DNA of 64,000 bases from Hydrotalea sandarakina. Its GTDB lineage: Bacteria; Bacteroidota; Bacteroidia; Chitinophagales; Chitinophagaceae. Positions 33,904 through 43,459 of the stretch are shown here, piece by piece. The translations under genes were made by a program, and so were the position numbers. Within the stretch, counting starts at the first letter, position 1. Every line of letters begins with the position of its first letter. Below the pieces are notes generated by a model. The model made no database searches, was not told the DNA's origin, and saw only the letters and a program-made list of their open reading frames with translations. Where the stretch lies: assembly GCF_003254115.1 (NCBI RefSeq), contig NZ_QKZV01000001.1, positions 465,585 to 529,584 on the forward strand. The letters run 5' to 3'.

Positions 33904-35229
33904 TTAATAACGATACATTTCTGCTTTAAATGGCCCTTCTTTGGAAATACCCAAATATTTAGCCTGAACATCGGTTAAGGTATCTAAACGAACACCTATT
34001 TTACTTAAATGTAAACGAGCAACTTTTTCATCTAATACTTTAGGAAGCACATAAACTTTGTTTTCATATTTATCAGCATTATTCCAAAGTTCAATTTGTG
34101 CTAAAGTTTGATTGGTAAATGAAGCACTCATTACAAATGAAGGGTGACCAGTAGCACAACCTAAATTCACCAAACGACCTTCCGCTAACACAATCACATC
34201 TTTATTGTCAATGGTATATAAATCAACTTGAGGTTTAATGGTGTTTTTAGTATGTCCATAGTTAGCATTTAACCATGCCATATCAATTTCAATATCAAAA
34301 TGGCCAATATTACATACAATAGCTTTATCTTTCATTTTACGGAAATGGGGTTCCGTAATTAAATCGCGACAACCTGATGCGGTAACAATAATATCAGCTT
34401 CTTCAACAGCTTCAATCATGGGTTTTACTTCATATCCGTCCATTGCAGCTTGTAATGCACATATTGGGTCAACTTCAGTAACAATAACACGGCAACCTGC
34501 ACCACGTAATGAAGCGGCAGAGCCTTTACCCACATCACCATAACCTCCAACTACTGCTACTTTTCCTGCCATCATAACATCGGTAGCACGACGAATGGCA
34601 TCTACTAAACTTTCTTTACAGCCATACTTGTTGTCGAACTTTGATTTGGTAACTGAATCGTTTACATTAATGGCGGGAATAGGCAAAGTTCCTTTTTCCA
34701 TTCTTTCATATAAGCGATGAACCCCTGTTGTAGTTTCTTCCGATAACCCACGAACATTTTTAACCAATTCAGGATATTTATCGAATACCATATTGGTTAA
34801 ATCACCCCCATCATCCAAAATCATATTTAAAGGTCTGTCTGCGCTACCAAAAAATAAAGTTTGTTCTATACACCATTCGGCCTCTTCAACAGTTTGACCT
34901 TTCCATGCAAACACACCAATACCGGCAGCAGCAATTGCAGCAGCAGCATGGTCTTGGGTTGAAAAAATGTTACATGAACTCCATTTTACTTCAGCACCTA
35001 AAGCAACCAATGTTTCAATTAAAACAGCAGTCTGAATAGTCATGTGTAAACATCCGGCAATACGTGCACCTTTTAAAGGTTGAGAAGCACCATATTCGGC
35101 ACGTAAAGCCATTAAGCCGGGCATTTCAGCTTCGGCTAATTTTATTTCTTTACGACCCCAATCAGCCAAGCTAATATCGGCCACTTTATAGGGTAATTTA
35201 AAATCAATAGCGTAAGTAGTAGATGACAT
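33904..35229 (-). CDS. ahcY: Adenosylhomocysteinase
   Basis: A 441-residue S-adenosylhomocysteine hydrolase that splits SAH to homocysteine and adenosine with bound NAD. Motifs in order: [16 protein letters not shown] (about 59), the catalytic Asp/Glu region [29 protein letters not shown] (about 190), the NAD site [15 protein letters not shown] (about 228-242), [10 protein letters not shown] (about 307) and [16 protein letters not shown]. The C-terminal KAEMYRY (Lys/Tyr) closes the NAD pocket of the partner subunit. It belongs to the activated methyl cycle. Its 3' neighbour cysM also handles sulfur amino acids. Confidence 0.97.
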   Translation of the reverse strand: MSSTTYAIDFKLPYKVADISLADWGRKEIKLAEAEMPGLMALRAEYGASQPLKGARIAGCLHMTIQTAVLIETLVALGAEVKWSSCNIFSTQDHAAAAIAAAGIGVFAWKGQTVEEAEWCIEQTLFFGSADRPLNMILDDGGDLTNMVFDKYPELVKNVRGLSEETTTGVHRLYERMEKGTLPIPAINVNDSVTKSKFDNKYGCKESLVDAIRRATDVMMAGKVAVVGGYGDVGKGSAASLRGAGCRVIVTEVDPICALQAAMDGYEVKPMIEAVEEADIIVTASGCRDLITEPHFRKMKDKAIVCNIGHFDIEIDMAWLNANYGHTKNTIKPQVDLYTIDNKDVIVLAEGRLVNLGCATGHPSFVMSASFTNQTLAQIELWNNADKYENKVYVLPKVLDEKVARLHLSKIGVRLDTLTDVQAKYLGISKEGPFKAEMYRY

Positions 35230-35248
35230 AATTTTTTATTTAGGATTG

Positions 35249-35256
35249 CAAAGATA
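35249..35256 (-). promoter_or_regulatory. -7 promoter element of ahcY
   Basis: The minus-strand sequence TATCTTTG matches TAnnTTTG and lies 20 bases upstream of the ahcY ATG. I see no good -33 TTG at the proper distance. Confidence 0.5.
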
Positions 35257-35353
35257 ACCTGGAAGCATAAATTTCCGAATTAAACCAATAATTTCAGGAA
35301 ATATTTAAGAAATATAGCCGTTATTTAGTAAAATTTGCTAAAAACTAAAGACT

Positions 35354-35854
35354 ATGCCGAAGCAAAAAGGACAATCTACCGATTATGAAATACCCAATGG
35401 ATTAGATGCGGTAGATTTAGAAATTTTACGACTTTTGGAAACCAATGCCCGATTAACCATTAAAGAAATTGCAGACAAAGTTCATTTAAGTACATCACCC
35501 GTACACGAACGCATAAAAAAATTAGAACAAACCGGTGTTATTCAACAATATGTTACATTGTTAAATGCCGCAAAAATTAATAAAGGTTTATGGGTAATTT
35601 GTTATGTTTCATTAAAGCAACACAACAAAAATGCCGGATTGAAATTTATTAAGGCCATACAGGCAATGCCTGAAGTAAAAGAATGTTATAGTATTTCAGG
35701 CGAGTTTGATTTTATGTTAAAAGTGGCTGTTAAAAACATGGAAGATTACTATGATTTTCATGTCAATCAATTAAGTGAAGCAGAAAATATAGGGCATGTG
35801 CAAAGTGTTTTTGTAATGGGTATTGTAAAGCAAACGCATACGCTTCTTTCTTAA
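35354..35854 (+). CDS. Lrp/AsnC family transcriptional regulator
   Basis: A 166-residue regulator. The N-terminal helix-turn-helix is ILRLLETNARLTIKEIADKV with the recognition region HLSTSPVHERIKKLEQTGVI (about 22-66). The C-terminal RAM/AsnC ligand-binding domain (about 75-160) has a typical CYSISGEFDFMLKVAV segment. Lrp-family proteins sense amino acids or related metabolites as oligomers. It is divergent from ahcY across 124 bases, so it may respond to methionine-cycle or other amino acids and could act on ahcY, but no operator palindrome is clear enough to call. Confidence 0.92.
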   Translation: MPKQKGQSTDYEIPNGLDAVDLEILRLLETNARLTIKEIADKVHLSTSPVHERIKKLEQTGVIQQYVTLLNAAKINKGLWVICYVSLKQHNKNAGLKFIKAIQAMPEVKECYSISGEFDFMLKVAVKNMEDYYDFHVNQLSEAENIGHVQSVFVMGIVKQTHTLLS

Positions 35855-35871
35855 TTCAAGCAAATATTTTA

Positions 35872-36363
35872 TTAAAATGAGCGCTGCATTACATAATCAT
35901 TCATAAAATAACCGTTACCTATGTCATTATCTTCTTCTCTAATTATTTGAAAACCCATTTTAGCATAAAAAGACAAAGCATTGTTGTGACGATTTACATT
36001 CAATATTAAAGCAACTGCTCCTTTTGATTGTATTTCTTGAATGATATGATTCAATAAAAGCTTTCCTAAACCTGTACCCTGCGCTTCGGGTAAAACATAT
36101 AATTTTTGAAGTTTAAACGTTTGAGGACTGATTTCATTAAAAGCTGCAAAACCAATTGTTTTATCTTCATTAACCGCTAATAAATATTGGTAACCATTTT
36201 GAATTTGATGCTCCAGCTCACTTGTATTATACATTAATTGAAGCATATAATTAATTTGAGCCTCGCTTAAAATAGCACCATAGGTGTTGGGCCAGGTTTT
36301 ATATGCTATTTGCTGAATAATCGGTACATCAGCAGTTGTAGCTTGTTGAATTTTCACACTCAT
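35872..36363 (-). CDS. GNAT family N-acetyltransferase
   Basis: A 163-residue acetyltransferase with the GNAT acetyl-CoA motif LPEAQGTGLGKLLLNHI (about 91-107) preceded by the strand LQKLYVL, and the late LNVNRHNNALSFYAKMGFQ segment. The acceptor cannot be told; single-domain members acetylate small amines, peptides or antibiotics. Its start overlaps the stop of the PAP2 gene by 4 bases, so translation is likely coupled. Confidence 0.9.
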   Translation of the reverse strand: MSVKIQQATTADVPIIQQIAYKTWPNTYGAILSEAQINYMLQLMYNTSELEHQIQNGYQYLLAVNEDKTIGFAAFNEISPQTFKLQKLYVLPEAQGTGLGKLLLNHIIQEIQSKGAVALILNVNRHNNALSFYAKMGFQIIREEDNDIGNGYFMNDYVMQRSF

Positions 36364-36974
36364 AAACCACCTTTATTTTTGTGCTCTTTTTTACGTTGAA
36401 AATATTTTTGAGTAAGCCATCTTCCGGCATAAGCACTTCCTGCACCAATAATAGCAGCTGTTAATACATCACTGGGATAATGTTCACCCAAATACAATCT
36501 TGAATAACCAACTGCAGTAGCCCAGGCAAAGGCAGGAACGGTAACATACCATTTTTTAAACGTCAATGCCAAAGCCGTTGCATTAGCAAATGCCAAAGAA
36601 ACATGGCCTGAAGGCATGGAATACCCGGCTTCACTTGCATCATAAGGATGCACTAACTGTGGGTACGTGGTATAAGGCCTTGGACGGTTTACTGATAATT
36701 TTACTGCTTCGGCCAAAGCTGCAGATATGATTACACTTCCACCAACCGCATAGGCTTGCTGCCGTAAAGATTGATTATTTTTTAAGGTGGCATAAAACCA
36801 AATTCCTGCAGGAACGCCTACACTTAATGGATAAGCAGAACTTGTTGCCCCTCTCCACACAATGCTATTGGGTTGATTAGGATTAAGCCTTGTTAACAAA
36901 TCAATATCAACATTTTGAGCATAACTGCTATGCAGTGTTCCTAATAACAGAAATAAAAAAAATAATTTTTTCAT
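36360..36974 (-). CDS. PAP2 family phosphatase
   Basis: A 204-residue protein with a signal peptide (LHSSYAQ) and membrane segments. The three acid-phosphatase motifs are in order: KLSVNRPRPY (about 89-98), YSMPSGHVS (about 118-126) and SRLYLGEHYPSDVL (about 158-171). Such enzymes dephosphorylate undecaprenyl pyrophosphate, phosphatidic acid or phosphatidylglycerol phosphate on the periplasmic side. It lies 20 bases downstream of valS and overlaps the GNAT gene, so valS-PAP2-GNAT looks like one transcript. Confidence 0.9.
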   Translation of the reverse strand: MKKLFFLFLLLGTLHSSYAQNVDIDLLTRLNPNQPNSIVWRGATSSAYPLSVGVPAGIWFYATLKNNQSLRQQAYAVGGSVIISAALAEAVKLSVNRPRPYTTYPQLVHPYDASEAGYSMPSGHVSLAFANATALALTFKKWYVTVPAFAWATAVGYSRLYLGEHYPSDVLTAAIIGAGSAYAGRWLTQKYFQRKKEHKNKGGL

Positions 36975-36994
36975 GCCGCTTTACTTTGTTGCAT

Positions 36995-39628
36995 TTACTG
37001 TAATGATTTCAACGATTCTTCAATTGTTTGAATACGGGCTAAGGCATCGGCTTTTTTCTTTTGTTCCATTGCAACTACAGCAGGCGAAGCGTTTTGTACG
37101 AATTTTTCATTATTCAATTTCTTCTCAACACTTTGCAAAAAATTCTTCTGATAAGCCAAGTCTTTCAACAAGTTTTCTTTTAATGCAGTATTATCAATAG
37201 CCACAGTTGATACAATATATAGTTTATGCGTTTCAACAGCTACCACAATGCTGTTTGCAATAGTATTATTTACTATTTGAAAGCTAGAAGCATTTACTTG
37301 CTTTGAGATAAGGTATTGAATGTTGCTAAAAACTTGAGCGTTGGTTGTTTCTACAAATAGTTCTATGGCATCTTTAGGCTTAATATTATTTTTTACTCTT
37401 GCCTCGCGAATAGCAGTTATTACTTGCTTCAACAATTCACCCTCTTCCAAAACTTTTTGATTGTGTTGTAAGATGGGTAACATTAGTTTTACACACAGGT
37501 CGCTATTTCTGTTAGCTAACTGATGATAAATTTCTTCAGTAATAAAAGGCATGTAAGGGTGCAACAATTGTAATAATGCATCAAAATATTCAACTGTTTT
37601 TGTGTATACTTTTTTAGAGATGGGCTGTTCAAATCCGGGCTTAACCCATTCTAAATACCAACTGCAAAAATCATCCCATATTAAAGAGTAAATAACTTTT
37701 AATGCCTCACTGAGTTTAAACTGTTGCATTAAATATTCCACTTCTTGCTGCACTTGTGCTAATCTGTTTTCAAACCATTGCAGCGCAAATGTGGTATCGT
37801 TGGTATTTATTTCATTATCGGTAATCCTTACTTCCCACAACTTCACTAGTTTAAGGGCATTCCAAATTTTATTGTTAAAATTTCTACCTTGTTCCAAACT
37901 GGCTTCATCAAACAAAATATCATTACCAGCAGGTGAAGCAATCATAATTCCAAACCTAACGGCATCGGCTCCATAAGTATCAATTAATGCTAATAAATCG
38001 GGTGAATTTCCCAGGCTTTTACTCATCTTTCTCCCCAATTTATCACGTACAATACCCGTAAAATATACGTTTTTAAATGGCAGTTGATTCATAAATTCAT
38101 AACCGGCCATTATCATTCGTGCTACCCAAAAGAAAATGATTTCAGGCGCAGTTACCAATGTATTGGTTGGGTAATAATATTGAACGTCAGCATTATTCGG
38201 TTGGCTTAATCCCTTAAAAACTTCAAAAGGCCATAACCAAGAAGAAAACCAGGTATCTAAACAATCTTCATCTTGATGAATTTGCTGTAAGGTTAATTGG
38301 GGATTATTTTTTTGCAATTCAATTAATGCCTCTTCAGCAGTAGCTGCAACAGCATAATTTCCCGAAGCATCATACCATGCAGGAATGCGATGCCCCCACC
38401 ATAATTGCCGGCTAATACACCAATCCTTAATATTACTCATCCAATGGTTGTATAAGTTTTTAAACTTTGCCGGATGGAAAGCAATATCATTCTCCATTAC
38501 TGCCTGCAATGCAGGTACAGCAAGTTCTTTCATCTTTACCCACCATTGCAAACTTAAACGCGGTTCAACAACAGCATCTGTTCTTTCTGAATATCCAACT
38601 TCACTGGTATAATCTTCAACTTTTACAATATGGTTAGCTTCTGTTAATTTTTCTACTAATAATTTTCTGGCTTCAAAACGATCTAAGCCCACCCCTATTT
38701 GCGCTAGTTCATTTAATGTACCATCATCATTCAAAATATCAATAACAGGTAAATTATGTTTTATACCCAAGGCATAGTCGTTAGCATCGTGTGCAGGGGT
38801 AATTTTTAAAGCACCGGTTCCAAAATCCATTGCTACATACTCATCAGTAATAATGGGTATTTCTCTATGAATTAAAGGAACAAAAACTGTTTTACCGTGT
38901 AAATGCTTATAACGCTCATCATTCGGATGTACGCAAATTGCAACATCGCCCATAATAGTTTCAGGCCTTACTGTTGCAATAGTAATATATTCGTTTGTTG
39001 CTGCGCCATTATTAATAGCGTAGCGGATGTAGTATAATTTTTGGTGTGTTTCTTTTCTAATTACTTCTTCATCACTCAATGCAGTTTTAGCTTTTACATC
39101 CCAATGTATCATTCTTTGACCACGATAGATATACCCTTTTTTATACAAATCAATAAAAACTAGTATTACGGATTGATAATAATCATCGTCCATTGTAAAA
39201 CTGGTTCTATTCCAATCAACACTGCAACCCAGTTTTTTTAGTTGCTCTAAAATTATACCTCCATATTTTTCTTTCCATTCCCAAGCGTATTCTAAAAATT
39301 TTTCACGAGATAAAGATGATTTAGCAATACCTTTTTCCCGAAGCATGGCCACCACCTTTGCTTCTGTGGCAATAGAAGCATGGTCTGTACCCGGAACCCA
39401 ACAGGCATTTTTGCCCTGCATTCGCGCTCTGCGTATTAAAATATCCTGAATGGTATTATTTAAACAATGCCCCATATGTAACACTCCTGTAACATTTGGT
39501 GGAGGCATTACTATGGTATATGGCTCACGTTTATCGGGTACACTGTTAAAGTACCCTTTTTGCAACCAATGTTGATACCATTTGTTTTCAATTTCGGTAG
39601 GAATAAAATTTTTACTTAATTCAGACAT
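36995..39628 (-). CDS. valS: Valyl-tRNA synthetase
   Basis: An 877-residue class I aminoacyl-tRNA synthetase. It shows the HIGH-type signature PPPNVTGVLHMGH (about 43-55), a CP1 editing domain with TVRPETIMGDVA and PAHDANDY, a class-specific WCISRQLWWGHRIPAWY (about 400-416) and the KMSKS loop GRKMSKSLGNSPD (about 530). The anticodon-binding domain and the C-terminal coiled coil (KLNNEKFVQNASPAVVAMEQKK, in two parts) that contacts tRNA-Val are also present. Length and motifs are complete. A -7 promoter element lies 24 bases upstream. Confidence 0.97.
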   Translation of the reverse strand: MSELSKNFIPTEIENKWYQHWLQKGYFNSVPDKREPYTIVMPPPNVTGVLHMGHCLNNTIQDILIRRARMQGKNACWVPGTDHASIATEAKVVAMLREKGIAKSSLSREKFLEYAWEWKEKYGGIILEQLKKLGCSVDWNRTSFTMDDDYYQSVILVFIDLYKKGYIYRGQRMIHWDVKAKTALSDEEVIRKETHQKLYYIRYAINNGAATNEYITIATVRPETIMGDVAICVHPNDERYKHLHGKTVFVPLIHREIPIITDEYVAMDFGTGALKITPAHDANDYALGIKHNLPVIDILNDDGTLNELAQIGVGLDRFEARKLLVEKLTEANHIVKVEDYTSEVGYSERTDAVVEPRLSLQWWVKMKELAVPALQAVMENDIAFHPAKFKNLYNHWMSNIKDWCISRQLWWGHRIPAWYDASGNYAVAATAEEALIELQKNNPQLTLQQIHQDEDCLDTWFSSWLWPFEVFKGLSQPNNADVQYYYPTNTLVTAPEIIFFWVARMIMAGYEFMNQLPFKNVYFTGIVRDKLGRKMSKSLGNSPDLLALIDTYGADAVRFGIMIASPAGNDILFDEASLEQGRNFNNKIWNALKLVKLWEVRITDNEINTNDTTFALQWFENRLAQVQQEVEYLMQQFKLSEALKVIYSLIWDDFCSWYLEWVKPGFEQPISKKVYTKTVEYFDALLQLLHPYMPFITEEIYHQLANRNSDLCVKLMLPILQHNQKVLEEGELLKQVITAIREARVKNNIKPKDAIELFVETTNAQVFSNIQYLISKQVNASSFQIVNNTIANSIVVAVETHKLYIVSTVAIDNTALKENLLKDLAYQKNFLQSVEKKLNNEKFVQNASPAVVAMEQKKKADALARIQTIEESLKSLQ

Positions 39629-39651
39629 AAATTAGTTACATTGAAATGCTG

Positions 39652-39659
39652 CAAAAGTA
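39652..39659 (-). promoter_or_regulatory. -7 promoter element of valS
   Basis: The minus-strand sequence TACTTTTG matches TAnnTTTG and lies 23 bases before the valS ATG. No clear -33 element is seen. Confidence 0.5.
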
Positions 39660-39736
39660 AGGAATTGCAACGGCCATCTGTTAGTAATTGAACGGAATTT
39701 GATGCGAAGTTTAAAAAATTGTAATTTCACCCTCAC

Positions 39737-41059
39737 ATGTTTGCAATTGTTGATATTGAAACTACCGGAGGGCATGCACACAATGGTGGCATTACTGAAA
39801 TAGCTATTGTGTTATTTGATGGCAAAAAAATTGAAGGAGTTTACGAAACTTTGATTAATCCGCAAATGCCCATTCAGCCCTTTGTGCAAACACTTACCGG
39901 CATAACCAATGCAATGGTAGCCAACGCACCCCTATTTTCGGCTGTTGCGCCACATATATATCATTTATTGAAAGATCGCATTTTCGTAGCACACAACGTA
40001 AATTTTGATTATGCTTTTGTAAAACAACATTTAAATGCCTGTGGAATTGAATTAAATACACAAAAGCTGTGCACCATTCGTTTATCGAGAAAAATTTTTC
40101 CCGGATTACCCAAATATGGTTTAGGAAGTATTTGTAAAACCCTTCAAATTAATCATAGCCAGCAACATCGGGCATCGGGCGATGCTTTAGCTACTACCGA
40201 ATTATTCAAGCTGTTAATACAAAACGATAAAAGCGGTAACTTACAAAAAATGATGAAAGGCAGATCAATTGCTACCTATTTACCACCTCACATTCCTGAA
40301 GAACAATTTATTAATATACCGGAAAAACCAGGTGTATATTATTTTTATAACCAGCAAAAAAAAATTATATACGTTGGCAAAGCCAAAAATTTAAAAAAAA
40401 GGGTAACGCAACATTTTGCTAACAATAAAACCACCGCACAAAAACAAGCTTTTTTACGAGAGGTTTATGCCATTGAGTTTAATGTTTGCAGCAGCGAATT
40501 TACTGCTGCAATATTGGAGAGTATTGAAATAAAAAAAAGGTGGCCGAAGTATAATAAAAGCCAAAAATTTAAAGAACAAAAGTTTGGCTTATATCATTTC
40601 ATCGATAACAAAGGCTATGAACGCCTGGCTATTGACAAATGGAAGAAACAACTAAATCCCTTAGCAGCATTTAGTTATATAACCGAAGCGAATAATTGCT
40701 TGTGGAACCTAATTCATGAATTCGAACTGATTCCTTACTTATGTTTTTTAGATAAAAACGAACCGGATTATCCTTTACCTGATACATTCGAATACAACGC
40801 AAGAGTAAAGAAGGCCATCCAATCGTTAGAAGCCCAAGCAATTACATGTTCCATAAAAGATGGTTCACATTATATTTTAATTGAAAAAGGCATGTTTACG
40901 GGTATGGGTACATTGCAAAATGAACCTGAACAAACTGCATTAACAGTTGAAATGCTTAAAAACGCATTAACACCTTACCCTGAAAACGATGTTATTAAAC
41001 ACCTTATTCAACAATATATCCGCAATTATCCCGAACAGGTTATTTACTTCAACAATTAG
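39737..41059 (+). CDS. DEDDh exonuclease fused to a GIY-YIG endonuclease domain
   Basis: A 440-residue nuclease. Residues about 1-165 are a DnaQ-type 3'-5' exonuclease: Exo I VDIETTGG (Asp6, Glu8), Exo II HNVNFDYAFV and Exo III HRASGDALAT. Residues about 198-280 are a UvrC/Cho-like GIY-YIG domain: PGVYYFYNQQ, KIIYVGKAKNLKKRV and the downstream Glu in SEFTAAILESIEIKK. The remaining about 150 residues resemble no domain I can name. This layout occurs in Bacteroidota and parallels the DnaQ-Cho proteins of other phyla, which act in excision repair by cutting a damaged strand and trimming it. The exact role is inferred. A weak hairpin with a T tract follows the gene. Confidence 0.88.
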   Translation: MFAIVDIETTGGHAHNGGITEIAIVLFDGKKIEGVYETLINPQMPIQPFVQTLTGITNAMVANAPLFSAVAPHIYHLLKDRIFVAHNVNFDYAFVKQHLNACGIELNTQKLCTIRLSRKIFPGLPKYGLGSICKTLQINHSQQHRASGDALATTELFKLLIQNDKSGNLQKMMKGRSIATYLPPHIPEEQFINIPEKPGVYYFYNQQKKIIYVGKAKNLKKRVTQHFANNKTTAQKQAFLREVYAIEFNVCSSEFTAAILESIEIKKRWPKYNKSQKFKEQKFGLYHFIDNKGYERLAIDKWKKQLNPLAAFSYITEANNCLWNLIHEFELIPYLCFLDKNEPDYPLPDTFEYNARVKKAIQSLEAQAITCSIKDGSHYILIEKGMFTGMGTLQNEPEQTALTVEMLKNALTPYPENDVIKHLIQQYIRNYPEQVIYFNN

Positions 41060-41098
41060 GCATTAAATAATCTAATGCTATTTTAAAAATTTTTTTTT
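41057..41098 (+). terminator. Weak terminator after the exonuclease gene
   Basis: A short stem GCATTA/TAATGC (41060-41065 with 41073-41078) begins 1 base after the stop and is followed by T4 and then T9. The stem is short, so this is a tentative call. Confidence 0.4.
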
Positions 41099-41156
41099 AA
41101 CTGTCAGCAATTATATTCGCTGCCCGAATTCAAATATTTTATTAAATATTTTGTGT

Positions 41157-43394
41157 ATGTTACCAGAAAATATCAATGCATTAGTAGCTGCTAATGTACA
41201 AATAAGCATAAACCAAATTAATTCCGTTATTACCCTTTTAAATGAAGGGGCAACGATACCCTTCATTGCCCGATACAGAAAAGATAAAACCGGAGGTTTA
41301 GATGAGGTGCAAATAGAAAAAATTCAAGATGAGTATAAACGTTTGCAACAATTTTTTCAACTAAAAGCAAGCATTGAAAAAAGTATAACCGAGCAGGGTA
41401 AAATGACGGAAGCACTGCAAGAGCAATTAAACAAAGCCACTACCGTTGCAACATTGGAAGATATTTACCTACCATACAAACCAAAACGTAAAACCAAAGC
41501 TCAAACAGCAAAAGAAAATGGTCTTGAACCCTTGGCACTTCAAATTTTAGAACAACAAAATATTGATGTAGAAGCTTTAGCACAAAATTTTATTAATGAA
41601 TCTGTAGTTGATGCTGCCAGTGCATTACAAGGCGCAAGAGATATTATTGCAGAAAGTATAAATGAAGATGCCGGCATACGTGCCAAACTTCGGCACTTGT
41701 TTGAGCAAAAAGCTTTGTTTCAAAGTAAAGTATTAACAGGCAAGGAAACAGAAGGTATTAAGTTTAAAGATTACTTTGATTTTCAAGAGTCGGTAACCAC
41801 CATTCCCTCTCATAGAATTTTGGCTATTTTAAGAGGGTTTTTAGAAGGTTTTTTAAAAATTAGTATTGCACCAAATGAAGAAGAGGCTATAGCAATTATT
41901 GAAGAACAATTTATTACCAATTATGGCAATGCTGCTGTTGAACAAGTAAAAAAGGCCATTAAAGATGCATATAAAAGACTTTTACAACCAAGCTTAGAAA
42001 CAGAATTGCGTTCTGCATTAAAACAAAAAGCTGATGAAGAAGCTATTCAAGTTTTTGCAGAAAATTTAAAGCAATTATTATTAAGTGCACCATTAGGCAG
42101 TAAAAGAATTTTAGCCATTGACCCCGGATACAGAACCGGTTGTAAAGTAGTGTGTCTTGATGAAACAGGTGCATTACTGCATCATGATTTAATTTATGTT
42201 CATGAAAGCAACAAACTACAGCAAAGCAGTGCCGTTATTTTACATTTAATTGACAAATTTAAAATAGCTGCTTTTGCTATTGGCGATGGTACCGCAGGGC
42301 GAGAAACGGAGCAATTCATAAAATCATTAAATACAGGATTGCCTGTATTTTTAGTAAATGAAGACGGTGCATCAGTATATTCTGCTTCTGAAATTGCCAG
42401 AGAAGAATTTGGCGATTATGATGTAACAGTAAGAGGTTCCGTTAGTATTGGAAGACGTTTAATGGATCCATTGGCAGAATTAGTAAAAATTGACCCAAAA
42501 AGTATTGGTGTTGGTCAATATCAACACGATGTAAATCAGTTTCGCCTAAAAGAGAAATTAGATCAAACAGTAGTTAATTGTGTGAATGCTGTTGGTGTAA
42601 ATATTAATACTGCGAGTAAACATTTATTAAGTTATGTAAGTGGAATCGGGCCTACATTAGCCGCACAAATTATTGAATACAGAAATAGTATAGGAAAGTT
42701 TACCAATAGAAAACAAATTTTAAATGTTCCCCGCTTAGGACAAAAAACCTTTGAGCAATGTGCCGGTTTTTTACGTATTAAAGACGGGGATAACCCTTTA
42801 GATGCCAGTGCAGTGCATCCCGAAGCATACCATATTGCTGAAGCCATTGCCAACGATTTACAAACCAATGTGCAACAACTGATTGGCAACGAAACTTTAT
42901 TAAATAAAGTAAAACCTGAAAAATACGTATCGGAAACAATTGGAACATTGACCATTCAAGATATTTTGAATGAATTGAAAAAACCCGGATTAGATCCTCG
43001 AAATGAAATTGAACAATTTGAATTTGCAGGTATATACAGTATAGAAGATGTTAAGCCTGGTGATATTTTACCGGGAATTGTTACGAATATTACACGCTTT
43101 GGTGCATTTGTAGACATTGGTGTAAAGCAGGATGGTTTAGTACATATTAGCGAAATTGCCAATCGTTATATAACCGACCCTTCAGAGGTATTAAAATTAA
43201 ACGAAAAGGTAAAAGTTAAAGTTCTGGAAGTTGATGTAGTTAGAAAACGCATTGCACTTTCTATTAAACAAGCAGCAGCAACAGGTGAAACAGTAAAAAA
43301 AACAAAACCATCTCATAAAAAAACTGACTCTGATTTAAGTAACATGAGTGTTGAAGATGCACTTTCGGTTTTAAAAAAGAAATTCGGCAAATAA
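41157..43394 (+). CDS. tex: Tex family RNA-binding transcription accessory protein
   Basis: A 745-residue Tex/Spt6-like protein that binds nucleic acid and is linked to transcription. The order is: N-terminal helical Tex domain with GATIPFIARYRKDKTGGLDEVQ (in two parts, about 30-50), a YqgF/RuvC-like domain beginning RILAIDPGYRTGCK (about 318), helix-hairpin-helix elements SGIGPTLAAQIIEYR and VPRLGQKTFEQCAGFLRI (about 495-540), and a C-terminal S1 domain (PGDILPGIVTNITRFGAFVDI, about 635-655). The frame opens with a TTG 6 bases earlier, but the ATG at 41157 begins the conserved LPENINALVA. It is monocistronic. Confidence 0.95.
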   Translation: MLPENINALVAANVQISINQINSVITLLNEGATIPFIARYRKDKTGGLDEVQIEKIQDEYKRLQQFFQLKASIEKSITEQGKMTEALQEQLNKATTVATLEDIYLPYKPKRKTKAQTAKENGLEPLALQILEQQNIDVEALAQNFINESVVDAASALQGARDIIAESINEDAGIRAKLRHLFEQKALFQSKVLTGKETEGIKFKDYFDFQESVTTIPSHRILAILRGFLEGFLKISIAPNEEEAIAIIEEQFITNYGNAAVEQVKKAIKDAYKRLLQPSLETELRSALKQKADEEAIQVFAENLKQLLLSAPLGSKRILAIDPGYRTGCKVVCLDETGALLHHDLIYVHESNKLQQSSAVILHLIDKFKIAAFAIGDGTAGRETEQFIKSLNTGLPVFLVNEDGASVYSASEIAREEFGDYDVTVRGSVSIGRRLMDPLAELVKIDPKSIGVGQYQHDVNQFRLKEKLDQTVVNCVNAVGVNINTASKHLLSYVSGIGPTLAAQIIEYRNSIGKFTNRKQILNVPRLGQKTFEQCAGFLRIKDGDNPLDASAVHPEAYHIAEAIANDLQTNVQQLIGNETLLNKVKPEKYVSETIGTLTIQDILNELKKPGLDPRNEIEQFEFAGIYSIEDVKPGDILPGIVTNITRFGAFVDIGVKQDGLVHISEIANRYITDPSEVLKLNEKVKVKVLEVDVVRKRIALSIKQAAATGETVKKTKPSHKKTDSDLSNMSVEDALSVLKKKFGK

Positions 43395-43432
43395 AAAAAT
43401 GCGACTGTTTTGCAAAAAGCATTACAGTCGCA
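43392..43432 (-). terminator. Terminator of the susCD operon
   Basis: A 9-base stem TGCGACTGT/ACAGTCGCA (43400-43408 with 43424-43432) with an inner TGC/GCA stem, followed on the minus strand by a T tract (plus-strand A7 at 43393-43399). It lies 27 bases past the susD stop. On the plus strand no T run follows, so it is not tex's own terminator. Confidence 0.82.
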
Positions 43433-43459
43433 CTTAAATTAAAAAAAGTACCTTACGTG

